From contig JAWQEG010001306.1 of the NCBI GenBank assembly GCA_033782935.1, forward strand, positions 2,046,001 through 2,110,000: a DNA stretch of 64,000 bases, given 5' to 3'. This document shows, in pieces, positions 33,577 to 46,580 of this stretch. Made by a program: the position numbers and the translations under genes. The notes under the pieces were generated by a model, which was not told the origin of the DNA, made no database searches, and was given only the letters and a program-made list of their open reading frames with translations. The stretch comes from Petrolisthes cinctipes (lineage: Eukaryota > Arthropoda > Malacostraca > Decapoda > Porcellanidae). Each line of letters starts with the position of its first letter. The first letter of the stretch is position 1.

Positions 33577-35580
33577 GTGTTAGAGTATTTTCAAAATACA
33601 TGCTCAAAACATACTGAAAATCGATCTTTTAGGTGCACAAAAGTCGATATGTGCATGCATCTTCAGTACCCGTTTATATCTCAAATTCAGGCTCAAAACA
33701 CCCGAAAATTCAATATTTTGGGGTCCCAGAAGCAATCTGTACATGCCTACTCAGTGTTAGAGTATTTTCAAAATACAGGCCCAAAACATGCTGAAAATCG
33801 ATATTTTAGATGCCCAAAGTCAATATGTGCATGTATCTTCTGTACCCGTTTATATCTCAAATTCAGGCTCAAAAGACCCGAAAATTCAATATTTTGGGGT
33901 CCCAGAAGCAATCTGTACATGCCTACACAGTGCTAGAATATTTTCAAAATATAGGCTAAAAACATGCTAAAAATCGACATTTTAGGTGCCAAAAAATCGA
34001 TATCTCAAATTCAGTCCCAAAACACCCGAAAATTCTATATTTAGAGGTCCCAGAAGGTATCTGTACATGCCTACTCCGTGTTAGAGTATTTTCAAAATAC
34101 AGGCCAAAAACATACTGAAAATCGATCTTTTAGGTGCCCAAAAGTCGATATGTGCATGCATCTTCTGTACCCGTTTATATCTCAAATTCTGGCCCTAAAC
34201 ACCCGAAAATTCGATATTTTGGGGTCCCAGAAGCGATCTGTACATGCCTACTCCGTGTTAGAGTATTTTCAAAATTCAGGCCCAAAACATGCTGAAAATC
34301 GATATTTTTGGTGCCCAAAGTCAATATGTGCATGTATCTTCTGTACCCGTTTATATATCAAATTCAGGCTCAAAACACCCGAAAATTCAATATTTTGGGG
34401 TCCCAGAAGCAATCTGTACATGCCTACTCAGTGCTAGAATATTTTCAAAATATAGGCTAAAAACATGCTAAAAATCGATCTTTTAGGTGCCAAAAAGTCG
34501 ATATCTCAAATTCTGTCCCAAAACACCCGAAAATTCGATATTTAGGGGTCCCAGAAGCGATCTGTACATGCCTACTCCGTGTTAGAGTATTTTCAAAATA
34601 CAGGCCAAAAACATACTGAAAATCGATCTTTTAGGTGCCCAAAAGTCGATATGTGCATGCATCTTCTGTACCCGTTTATATCTCAAATTCTGGCCATAAA
34701 CACCCGAAAATTCGTTATTTTGGGGTCCCAGAAGCGATCTGTACATGCCTACTCCGTGTTAGAGTATTTTCAAAATTCAGGCCCAAAACATGCTGAAAAT
34801 CGATATTTTTGGTGCCCAAAGTCAATATGTGCATGTATCTTCTGTACCCGTTTATATCTCAAATTCAGGCTCAAAACACCCGAAAATTCAATATTTTGGG
34901 GTCCCAGAAGCGATCTGTACATGCCTACTCAGTGCTAGAATATTTTCAAAATATAGGCTAAAAACATGCTAAAAATCGATCTTTTAGGTGCCAAAAAGTC
35001 AATATCTCAAATTCAGTCCCAAAACACCCGAAAATTCGATATTTAGGGGTCCCAGAAGCGATCTGTACATGCCTACTCCGTGTTAGAGTATTTTCAAAAT
35101 ACATGCTCAAAACATACTGAAAATCGATCTTTTAGGTGCACAAAAGTAGATATGTGCATGCATCTTCTGTACCCGTTTATATCTCAAATTCTGGCCCTAA
35201 ACACCCGAAAATTCGACATTTTGGGGTCCCAGAAGCGATCTGTACATGCCTACTCCGTGTTAGAGTATTTTCAAAATTCAGGCCCAAAACATGCTGAAAA
35301 TCGATATTTTTGGTGCCCAAAGTCAATATGTGCATGTAACTTCTGTACCCGTTTATATCTCAAATTCAGGCTCAAAACACCCGAAAATTCAATATTTTGG
35401 GGTCCCAGAAGCAATCTGTACATGCCTACTCAGTGCTAGAATATTTTCAAAATATAGGCTAAAAACATGCTAAAAATCGATCTTTTAGGTGCCAAAAAGT
35501 CAATATCTCAAATTCAGTCCCAAAACACCCGAAAATTCGATATTTAGGGGTCCCAGAAGCGATCTGTACATGCCTACTCC
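33577..35580 (+). repeat. 2,004-bp four-trimer cassette (copy 3)
   Basis: Trimers start at 33577, 34078, 34579 and 35080, in the same order as at 22109 and 26422. Here the A1 at 34078 has CCCAAAAGTCG rather than CCCAAAACTCG. Confidence 0.87.
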
Positions 35581-37400
35581 GTGTTAGAGTATTTTCAAAA
35601 TACATGCTCAAAACATACTGAAAATCGATCTTTTAGGTGCACAAAAATCGATATGTGCATGCATCTTCAGTACCCGTTTATATCTCAAATTCAGGCTGAA
35701 AACACCCGAAAATTCAATATTTTGGGGTCCCAGAAGCAATCTGTACATGCCTACTCAGTGTTAGAGTATTTTCAAAATACCGGCCCAAAACATGCTGAAA
35801 ATCGATATTTTAGATGCCCAAAGTCAATATGTGCATGTATCTTCTGTACCCGTTTATATCTCAAATTCAGGCTCAAAACACCCGAAAATTCAATATTTTG
35901 GGGTCCCAGAAGCAATCTGTACTCAGTGCTAGAATATTTTCAAAATATAGGCTAAAAACATGCTAAAAATCGATCTTTTAGGTGCCAAAAAGTCGATATC
36001 TCAAATTCAGTCCCAAAACACCCGAAAATTCGATATTTAGGGGTCCCAGAAGCGATCTGTACATGCCTACTCCGTGTTAGAGTATTTTCAAAATACATGC
36101 TCAAAACATACTGAAAATCGATCTTTTAGGTGCACAAAAGTCGATATGTGCATGCATCTTCAGTACCCGTTTATATCTCAAATTCAGGCTCAAAACACCC
36201 GAAAATTCAATATTTTGGGGTCCCAGAAGCAATCTGTACATGCCTACTCAGTGTTAGAGTATTTTCAAAATACAGGCCCAAAACATGCTGAAAATCGATA
36301 TTTTAGATGCCCAAAGTCAATATGTGCATGTATCTTCTGTACCCGTTTATATCTCAAATTCAGGCTCAAAAGACCCGAAAATTCAATATTTTGGGGTCCC
36401 AGAAGCAATCTGTACATGCCTACACAGTGCTAGAATATTTTCAAAATATAGGCTAAAAACATGCTAAAAATCGACATTTTAGGTGCCAAAAAATCGATAT
36501 CTCAAATTCAGTCCCAAAACACCCGAAAATTCTATATTTAGAGGTCCCAGAAGGTATCTGTATATGCCTACTCCGTGTTAGAGTATTTTCAAAATACAGG
36601 CCAAAAACATACTGAAAATCGATCTTTTAGGTGCACAAAAGTCGATATGTGCATGCATCTTCTGTACCCGTTTATATCTCAAATTCTGGCCCTAAACCCC
36701 CGAAAATTCGATATTTTGGGGTCCCAGAAGCGATCTGTACATGCCTACTCCGTGTTAGAGTATTTTCAAAATTAAGGCCCAAAACATGCTGAAAATCGAT
36801 ATTTTTGGTGCCCAAAGTCAATATGTGCATGTATCTTCTGTACCCGTTTATATATCAAATTCAGGCTCAAAACACCCGAAAATTCAATATTTTGGGGTCC
36901 CAGAAGCAATCTGTACATGCCTACTCAGTGCTAGAATATTTTCAAAATATAGGCTAAAAACATGCTAAAAATCGATCTTTTAGGTGCCAAAAAGTCGATA
37001 TCTCAAATTCTGTCCCAAAACACCCGAAAATTCGATATTTAGGGGTCCCAGAAGCGATCTGTACATGCCTACTCCGTGTTAGAGTATTTTCAAAATACAT
37101 GCTCAAAACATACTGAAAATCGATCTTTTAGGTGTACAAAAGTCGATATGTGCATGCATCTTCAGTACCCGTTTATATCTCAAATTCAGGCTCAAAACAC
37201 CCGAAAATTCAATATTTTGGGGTCCCAGAAGCAATCTGTACATGCCTACTCAGTGCTAGAATATTTTCAAAATATAGGCAAAAAACATGCTAAAAATCGA
37301 CATTTTAGGTGCCAAAAAATCGATATCTCAAATTCAGTCCCAAAACACCCGAAAATTCGATATTTAGAGGTTCCAGAAGGTATCTGTACATGCCTACTCC
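35581..37400 (+). repeat. 1,820-bp block, second copy of 28426-30245
   Basis: Units start at 35581, 36074, 36575 and 37076 (A2-C2). Private differences include GCACAAAAATCG in the first A2, ATACCGGCCC in its B2, and AATTAAGGCCC in the B1 at 36752. Confidence 0.87.
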
Positions 37401-37901
37401 GTGTTAGAGTATTTTCAAAATACAGGCCAAAAACATACTGAAAATCGATCTTTTAGGTGCCCAAAAGTCGATATGTGCATGCATCTTCTGTACCCGTTTA
37501 TATCTCAAATTCTAGCCCTAAACACCCGAAAATTCGATATTTTGGGGTCCCAGAAGCGATCTGTACATGCCTACTCCGTGTTAGAGTATTTTCAAAATTC
37601 AGGCCCAAAACATGCTGAAAATCGATATTTTTGGTGCCCAAAGTCAATATGTGCATGTATCTTCTGTACCCGTTTATATCTCAAATTCAGGCTCAAAACA
37701 CCCGAAAATTCAATATTTTGGGGTCCCAGAAGCGATCTGTACATGCCTACTCAGTGCTAGAATATTTTCAAAATATAGGCTAAAAACATGCTAAAAATCG
37801 ATCTTTTAGGTGCCAAAAAGTCAATATCTCAAATTCAGTCCCAAAACACCCGAAAATTCTATATTTAGGGGTCCCAGAAGCTATCTGTACATGCCTACTC
37901 C
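37401..37901 (+). repeat. A1-B1-C1 trimer with TTCTAGCCC marker
   Basis: The A1 has TTCTAGCCCTAAAC, shared with the A1 monomers at 32575 and 44585. It ends in a C1 carrying TTCTATATTTAGGGG and AAGCTATCTG, a variant repeated before 45086 and 46581. Confidence 0.85.
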
Positions 37902-39897
37902 GTGTTAGAGTATTTTCAAAATACATGCTCAAAACATACTGAAAATCGATCTTTTAGGTGCACAAAAGTAGATATGTGCATGCATCTTCTGTACCCGTTT
38001 ATATCTCAAATTCTGGCCCTAAACACCCGAAAATTCGACATTTTGGGGTCCCAGAAGCGATCTGTACATGCCTACTCCATGTTAGAGTATTTTCAAAATT
38101 CAGGCCCAAAACATGCTGAAAATCGATATTTTTGGTGCCCAAAGTCAATATGTGCATGTATCTTCTGTACCCGTTTATATCTCAAATTCAGGCTCAAAAC
38201 ACCCGAAAATTCAATATTTTGGGGTCCCAGAAGCAATCTGTACATGCCTACTCAGTGCTAGAATATTTTCAAAATATAGGCTAAAAACATGCTAAATATC
38301 GATCTTTTAGGTGCCAAAAAGTCAATATCTCAAATTCAGTCCCAAAACACCCGAAAATTCGATATTTAGGGGTCCAAGAAGCGATCTGTACATGCCTACT
38401 CCGTGTTAGAGTATTTTCAAAATACATGCTCAAAACATACTGAAAATCGATCTTTTAGGTGCACAAAAGTCGATATGTGCATGCATCTTCAGTACCCGTT
38501 TATATCTCAAATTCAGGCTCAAAACACCCGAAAATTCAATATTTTGGGGTCCCAGAAGCAATCTGTACATGCCTACTCAGTGTTAGAGTATTTTCAAAAT
38601 ACAGGCCCAAAACATGCTGAAAATCGATATTTTAGATGCCCAAAGTCAATATGTGCATGTATCTTCTGTACCCGTTTATATCTCAAATTCAGGCTCAAAA
38701 GACCCGAAAATTCAATATTTTGGGGTCCCAGAAGCAATCTGTACTCAGTGCTAGAATATTTTCAAAATATAGGCTAAAAACATGCTAAAAATCGATCTTT
38801 TAGGTGCCAAAAAGTCGATATCTCAAATTCAGTCCCAAAACACCCGAAAATTCGATATTTAGGGGTCCCAGAAGGTATCTGTACATGCCTACTCCGTGTT
38901 AGAGTATTTTCAAAATACATGCTCAAAACATACTGAAAATCGATCTTTTAGGTGCACAAAAGTCGATATGTGCATGCATCTTCAGTACCCGTTTATATCT
39001 CAAATTCAGGCTCAAAACACCCGAAAATTCAATATTTTGGGGTCCCAGAAGCAATCTGTACATGCCTACTCAGTGTTAGAGTATTTTCAAAATACAGGCC
39101 AAAAACATGCTGAAAATCGATATTTTAGATGCCCAAAGTCAATATGTGCATGTATCTTCTGTACCCGTTTATATCTCAAATTCAGGCTCAAAACACCCGA
39201 AAATTCAATATTTTGGGGTCCCAGAAGCAATCTGTACATGCCTACACAGTGCTAGAATATTTTCAAAATATAGGCTAAAAACATGCTAAAAATCGACATT
39301 TTAGGTGCCAAAAAATCGATATCTCAAATTCAGTCCCAAAACACCCGAAAATTCTATATTTAGAGGTCCCAGAAGGTATCTGTACATGCCTACTCCGTGT
39401 TAGAGTATTTTCAAAATACAGGCCAAAAACATACTGAAAATCGATCTTTTAGGTGCCCAAAAGTCGATATGTGCATGCATCTTCTGTACCCGTTTATATC
39501 TCAAATTCTGGCCCTAAACACCCGAAAATTCGATATTTTGGGGTCCCAGAAGCGATCTGTACATGCCTACTCCGTGTTAGAGTATTTTCAAAATTCAGGC
39601 CCAAAACATGCTGAAAATCGATATTTTTGGTGCCCAAAGTCAATATGTGCATGTATCTTCTGTACCCGTTTATATATCAAATTCAGGCTCAAAACACCCG
39701 AAAATTCAATATTTTGGGGTCCCAGAAGCAATCTGTACATGCCTACTCAGTGCTAGAATATTTTCAAAATATAGGCTAAAAACATGCTAAAAATCGATCT
39801 TTTAGGTGCCAAAAAGTCGATATCTCAAATTCAGTCCCAAAACACCCGAAAATTCGATATTTAGGGGTCCCAGAAGCGATCTGTACATGCCTACTCC

Positions 39898-42403
39898 GTG
39901 ATAGAGTATTTTCAAAATACATACTCAAAACATACTGAAAATCGATCTTTTAGGTGCACAAAAGTCGATATGTGCATGCATCTTCAGTACCCGTTTATAT
40001 CTCAAATTCAGGCTCAAAACACCCGAAAATTCAATATTTTGGGGTCCCAGAAGCAATCTGTACATGCCTACTCAGTGTTAGAGTATTTTCAAAATACAGG
40101 CCCAAAACATGCTGAAAATCGATATTTTAGATGCCCAAAGTCAATATGTGCATGTATCTTCTGTACCCGTTTATATCTCAAATTCAGGCTCAAAACACCC
40201 GAAAATTCAATATTTTGGAGACCCAGAAGCAATCTGTACATGCCTACACAGTGCTAGAATATTTTCAAAATATAGGCTAAAAACATGCTAAAAATCGACA
40301 TTTTAGGTGCCAAAAAATCGATATCTCAAATTCAGTCCCAAAACACCCGAAAATTCGATATTTAGAGGTCCCAGAAGGTATCTGTACATGCCTACTCCGT
40401 GTTAGAGTATTTTCAAAATACAGGCCAAAAACATACTGAAAATCGATCTTTTAGGTGCCCAAAAGTTGATATGTGCATGTATCTTCTGTACCCGTTTATA
40501 TCTCAAATTCTGGCCCTAAACACCCGAAAATTCGATATTTTGGGGTCCCAGAAGCGATCTGTACATGCCTACTCCGTGTTAGAGTATTTTCAAAATTCAG
40601 GCCCAAAACATGCTGAAAATCGATATTTTTGGTGCCCAAAGTCAATATGTGCATGTATCTTCTGTACCCGTTTATATCTCAAATTCAGACTCAAAACACC
40701 CGAAAATTCAATATTTTGGGGTCCCAGAAGCAATCTGTACATGCCTACTCAGTGCTAGAATATTTTCAAAATATAGGCTAAAAACATGCTAAAAATCGAT
40801 CTTTTAGGTGCCAAAAAGTCGATATCTCAAATTCAGTCCCAAAACACCCGAAAATTCGATATTTAGGGGTCCCAGAAGCGATCTGTACATGCCTACTCCG
40901 TGATAGAGTATTTTCAAAATACATACTCAAAACATACTGAAAATCGATCTTTTAGGTGCACAAAAGTCGATATGTGCATGCATCTTCAGTACCCGTTTAT
41001 ATCTCAAATTCAGGCTCAAAACACCCGAAAATTCAATATTTTGGGGTCCCAGAAGCAATCTGTACATGCCTACTCAGTGTTAGAGTATTTTCAAAATACA
41101 GGCCCAAAACATGCTGAAAATCGATATTTTAGATGCACAAAGTCAATATGTGCATGTATCTTCTGTACCCGTTTATATCTCAAATTCAGGCTCAAAACAC
41201 CCGAAAATTCAATATTTTGGGGTCCAAGAAGCAATCTGTACATGCCTACACAGTGCTAGAATATTTTCAAAATATAGGCTAAAAACATGCTAAAAATCGA
41301 CATTTTAGGTGCCAACAAATCGATATCTCAAATTCAGTCCCAAAACACCCGAAAATTCGATATTTAGAGGTCCCAGAAGGTATCTGTACATGCCTACTCC
41401 GTGTTAGAGTATTTTCAAAATACAGGCCAAAAACATACTGAAAATTGATCTTTTATGTGCCCAAAAGTCGATATGTGCATGTATCTTCTGTACCCGTTTA
41501 TATCTCAAATTCTGGCCCTAAACACCCGAAAATTCGATATTTTGGGGTCCCAGAAGCAATATGTACATGCCTACTCCGTGTTAGAGTATTTTCAAAATTA
41601 AGGCCCAAAACATGCTGAAAATCGATATTTTTGGTGCCCAAAGTCGATATGTGCATGTATCTTCTGTACCCGTTTATATCTCAAATTCAGGCTCAAAACA
41701 CCCGAAAATTCAATATTTTGGGGTCCCAGAAGCAATCTGTACATGCCTACTCAGTGCTAGAATATTTTCAAAATATAGGCTAAAAACATGCTAAAAATCG
41801 ATCTTTTAGGTGCCAAAAAGTCGATATCTCAAATTCAGTCCCAAAACACCCGAAAATTCGATATTTAGGGGTCCCAGAAGCGATCTGTACATGCCTACTC
41901 CGTGATAGAGTATTTTCAAAATCCATACTCAAAACATACTGAAAATCGATCTTTTAGGTGCACAAAAGTCGATATGTGCATGCATCTTCAGTACCCGTTT
42001 ATATCTCAAATTCAGGCTCAAAACACCCGAAAATTCAATATTTTGGGGTCCCAGAAGCAATCTGTACATGCCTACTCAATGTTAGAGTATTTTCAAAATA
42101 CAGGCCCAAAACATGCTGAAAATCGATATTTTTTGATGCCCAAAGTCAATATGTGCATGTATCTTCTGTACCCGTTTATATCTCAAATTCAGGCTCAAAA
42201 CACCCAAAAATTCAATATTTTGGGGTCCCAGAAGCAATCTGTACATGCCTACACAGTGCTAGAATATTTTCAAAATATAGGCTAAAAACATGCTAAAAAT
42301 CGACATTTTAGGTGCCAAAAAATCGATATCTCAAATTCAGTCCCAAAACACCCGAAAATTCGATATTTAGGGGTCCCAGAAGGTATCTGTACATGCCTAC
42401 TCC
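39898..42403 (+). repeat. Lineage with GTGATAGAG and ACATACTC in A2
   Basis: Three A2 monomers (39898, 40900, 41902) open GTGATAGAG and have ACATACTCAAAAC. Other private marks are TTTTGGAGACCC (40211-40222), AAAAGTTGATATG (40463-40475), GGTCCAAGAAG (41222-41232), AAAATTGATCTTTTATG (41442-41458), AAGCAATATGTAC and ATTTTTTGATGCCC (42127-42140). All recur 9,002 bp to the right. Confidence 0.9.
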
Positions 42404-43405
42404 GTGTTAGAGTATTTTCAAAATACAGGCCAAAAACATACTGAAAATCGATCTTTTAGGTGCCCAAAAGTCGATATGTGCATGTATCTTCTGTACCCGT
42501 TTATATCTCAAATTCTGGCCCTAAACACCCGAAAATTCGATATTTTGGGGTCCCAGAAGCGATCTGTACATGCCTACTCAGTGTTAGAGTATTTTCAAAA
42601 TTCAGGCCCAAAACATGCTGAAAATCGATATTTTTGGTGCCCAAAGTCAATATGTGCATGTATCTTCTGTACCCGTTTATATCTCAAATTCAGGCTCAAA
42701 ACACCCGAAAATTCAATATTTTGGGGTCCCAGAAGCAATCTGTACATGCCTACTCAGTGCTAGAATATTTTCAAAATATAGACTAAAAACATGCTAAAAA
42801 TCGATCTTTTAGGTGCCAAAAAGTCGATATCTCAAATTCAGTCCCAAAACACCCGAAAATTCTATATTTAGGGGTCCCAGAAGCGATCTGTACATGCCTA
42901 CTCCGTGTTAGAGTATTTTCAAAATACATGCTCAAAACATACTGAAAATCGATCTTTTAGGTGCACAAAAGTCGATATGTGCATGCATCTTCAGTACCCG
43001 TTTATATCTCAAATTCAGGCTCAAAACACCCGAAAATTTAATATTTTGGGGTCCCAGAAGCAATCTGTACATGCCTACTCAGTGTTGGAGTATTTTCAAA
43101 ATACAGGCCCAAAACATGCTGAAAATCGATATTTTAGATGCCCAAAGTCAATATGTGCATGTATCTTCTGTACCCGTTTATATCTCAAATTCAGGCTCAA
43201 AACACCCGAAAATTCAATATTTTGGGGTCCCAGAAGCAATCTGTACATGCCTACACAGTGCTAGAATATTTTCAAAATATAGGCGAAAAACATGCTAAAA
43301 ATCGACATTTTAGGTGCCAAAAAATCGATATCTCAAATTCAGTCCCAAAACACCCGAAAATTCGATATTTAGAGGTCCCAGAAGGTATCTGTACATGCCT
43401 ACTCC
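42404..43405 (+). repeat. 1,002-bp HOR unit present in copy 1 and absent from copy 2
   Basis: A1-B1-C1-A2-B2-C2 with starts at 42404 and 42905. In the right-hand copy the unit matching 41902 (at 50904) is followed directly by the unit matching 43406 (at 51406). The offset drops from 9,002 to 8,000, which is exactly one HOR length. Confidence 0.93.
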
Positions 43406-44407
43406 GTGTTAGAGTATTTTCAAAATACAGGCCAAAAACATACTGAAAATCGATCTTTTAGGTGCCCAAAAGTCGATATGTGCATGCATCTTCTGTACCC
43501 GTTTATATCTCAAATTCTGGCCCTAAACACCCGAAAATTCGATATTTTGGGGTCCCAGAAGCGATCTGTACATGCCTACTCCGTGTTAGAGTATTTTGAA
43601 AATTCAGGCCCAAAACATGCTGAAAATCGATGTTTTTTGTGCCCAAAGTCAATATGTGCATGTATCTTCTGTACCCGTTTATATCTCAAATTCAGGCTCA
43701 AAACACCAGAAAATTCAATATTTTGGGGTTTCAGAAGCAATCTGTACATGCCTACTCAGTGCTAGAATATTTTCAAAATATAGGCTAAAAACATGATAAA
43801 AATCGATCTTTTAGGTGCCAAAAAGTCGATATCTCAAATTCAGTCCCAAAACACCCGAAAATTCGATATTTAGGGGTCCCAGAAGCGATCTGTACATGCC
43901 TACTCCGTGTTAGAGTATTTTCAAAATACATGCTCAAAACATACTAAAAATCGATCTTTTAGGTGCACAAAAGTCGATATGTGCATGCATCTTCAGTACC
44001 CGTTTATATCTCAAATTCAGGCTCAAAACACCCGAAAATTCAATATTTTGGGGTCCCAGAAGCAATCTGTACATGCCTACTCAGTGTTAGAGTATTTTCA
44101 AAATACAGGCCCAAAACATGCTGAAAATCGATATTTTAGATGCCCAAAGTCAATATGTGCATGTATCTTCTGTACCCGTTTATATCTCAAATTCAGGCTC
44201 AAAACACCCGAAAATTCAATATTTTGGGGTCCCAGAAGCAATCTGTACATGCCTACACAGTGCTAGAATATTTTCAAAATATAGGCTAAAAACATGCTAA
44301 AAATCGACATTTTAGGTGCCAAAAAATCGATATATCAAATTCAGTCCGAAAACACCCGAAAATTCGATATTTAGAGGTCCCAGAAGGTATCTGTACATGC
44401 CTACTCC

Positions 44408-44584
44408 GTGTTAGAGTATTTTCAAAATACAGGCCAAAAACATACTGAAAATCGATCTTTTAGGTGCCCAAAAGTCGATATGTGCATTCATCTTCTGTAC
44501 CCGTTTATATCTCAAATTCTGGCCCTAAACTCCCGAAAATTAGATATTTTGGGGTCCCAGAAGCGATCTGTACATGCCTACTCC
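44408..44584 (+). repeat. Lone A1 followed by another A1
   Basis: This A1 (GCATTCATCTTCTG, TAAACTCCCGAAAATTAGAT) is followed at 44585 by an A1 of the TTCTAGCCC lineage. In copy 2 the same A1 at 52408 is followed by B1, so 44584/44585 is a recombination joint. Confidence 0.9.
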
Positions 44585-46580
44585 GTGTTAGAGTATTTTC
44601 AAAATACAGGCCAAAAACATACTGAAAATCGATCTTTTAGGTGCCCAAAAGTCGATATGTGCATGCATCTTCTGTACCCGTTTATATCTCAAATTCTAGC
44701 CCTAAACACCCGAAAATTCGATATTTTGGGGTCCCAGAAGCGATCTGTACATGCCTACTCCGTGTTAGAGTATTTTCAAAATTCAGGCCCAAAACATGCT
44801 GAAAATCGATATTTTTGGTGCCCAAAGTCAATATGTGCATGTATCTTCTGTACCCGTTTATATCTCAAATTCAGGCTCAAAACACCCGAAAATTCAATAT
44901 TTTGGGGTCCCAGAAGCGATCTGTACATGCCTACTCAGTGCTAGAATATTTTCAAAATATAGGCTAAAAACATGCTAAAAATCGATCTTTTAGGTGCCAA
45001 AAAGTCAATATCTCAAATTCAGTCCCAAAACACCCGAAAATTCTATATTTAGGGGTCCCAGAAGCTATCTGTACATGCCTACTCCGTGTTAGAGTATTTT
45101 CAAAATACATGCTCAAAACATACTGAAAATCGATCTTTTAGGTGCACAAAAGTAGATATGTGCATGCATCTTCTGTACCCGTTTATATCTCAAATTCTGG
45201 CCCTAAACACCCGAAAATTCGACATTTTGGGGTCCCAGAAGCGATCTGTACATGCCTACTCCGTGTTAGAGTATTTTCAAAATTCAGGCCCAAAACATGC
45301 TGAAAATCGATATTTTTGGTGCCCAAAGTCAATATGTGCATGTATCTTCTGTACCCGTTTATATCTCAAATTCAGGCTCAAAACACCCGAAAATTCAATA
45401 TTTTGGGGTCCCAGAAGCAATCTGTACATGCCTACTCAGTGCTAGAATATTTTCAAAATATAGGCTAAAAACATGCTAAATATCGATCTTTTAGGTGCCA
45501 AAAAGTCAATATCTCAAATTCAGTCCCAAAACACCCGAAAATTCGATATTTAGGGGTCCAAGAAGCTATCTGTACATGCCTACTCCGTGTTAGAGTATTT
45601 TCAAAATACATGCTCAAAACATACTGAAAATCGATCTTTTAGGTGCACAAAAGTCGATATGTGCATGCATCTTCAGTACCCGTTTATATCTCAAATTCAG
45701 GCTCAAAACACCCGAAAATTCAATATTTTGGGGTCCCAGAAGCAATCTGTACATGCCTACTCAGTGTTAGAGTATTTTCAAAATACAGGCCCAAAACATG
45801 CTGAAAATCGATATTTTAGATGCCCAAAGTCAATATGTGCATGTATCTTCTGTACCCGTTTATATCTCAAATTCAGGCTCAAAAGACCCGAAAATTCAAT
45901 ATTTTGGGGTCCCAGAAGCAATCTGTACTCAGTGCTAGAATATTTTCAAAATATAGGCTAAAAACATGCTAAAAATCGATCTTTTAGGTGCCAAAAAGTC
46001 GATATCTCAAATTCAGTCCCAAAACACCCGAAAATTCTATATTTAGGGGTCCCAGAAGGTATCTGTACATGCCTACTCCGTGTTAGAGTATTTTCAAAAT
46101 ACATGCTCAAAACATACTGAAAATCGATCTTTTAGGTGCACAAAAGTCGATATGTGCATGCATCTTCAGTACCCGTTTATATCTCAAATTCAGGCTCAAA
46201 ACACCCGAAAATTCAATATTTTGGGGTCCCAGAAGCAATCTGTACATGCCTACTCAGTGTTAGAGTATTTTCAAAATACAGGCCCAAAACATGCTGAAAA
46301 TCGATATTTTAGATGCCCAAAGTCAATATGTGCATGTATCTTCTGTACCCGTTTATATCTCAAATTCAGGCTCAAAACACCCGAAAATTCAATATTTTGG
46401 GGTCCCAGAAGCAATCTGTACATGCCTACACAGTGCTAGAATATTTTCAAAATATAGGCTAAAAACATGCTAAAAATCGACATTTTAGGTGCCAAAAAAT
46501 CGATATCTCAAATTCAGTCCCAAAACACCCGAAAATTCTATATTTAGGGGTCCCAGAAGCTATCTGTACATGCCTACTCC

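Larger units (their letters stand above)
37902..46580 (+). repeat. About 8.7-kb tandem duplication, copy 1
   Basis: Units start at 37902, 38403, 38896, 39397, 39898, 40399, 40900, 41401, 41902, 42404, 42905, 43406, 43907, 44408 (lone A1), 44585, 45086, 45587 and 46080. From 37902 to 39397 the copy lies at +8,679. From 39898 to 41902 it is at +9,002, and from 43406 to 44408 at +8,000. The tail 44585-46580 is itself a copy of 37401-39396 (offset 7,184). Ends are approximate because the flanking units are near identical. Confidence 0.88.
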
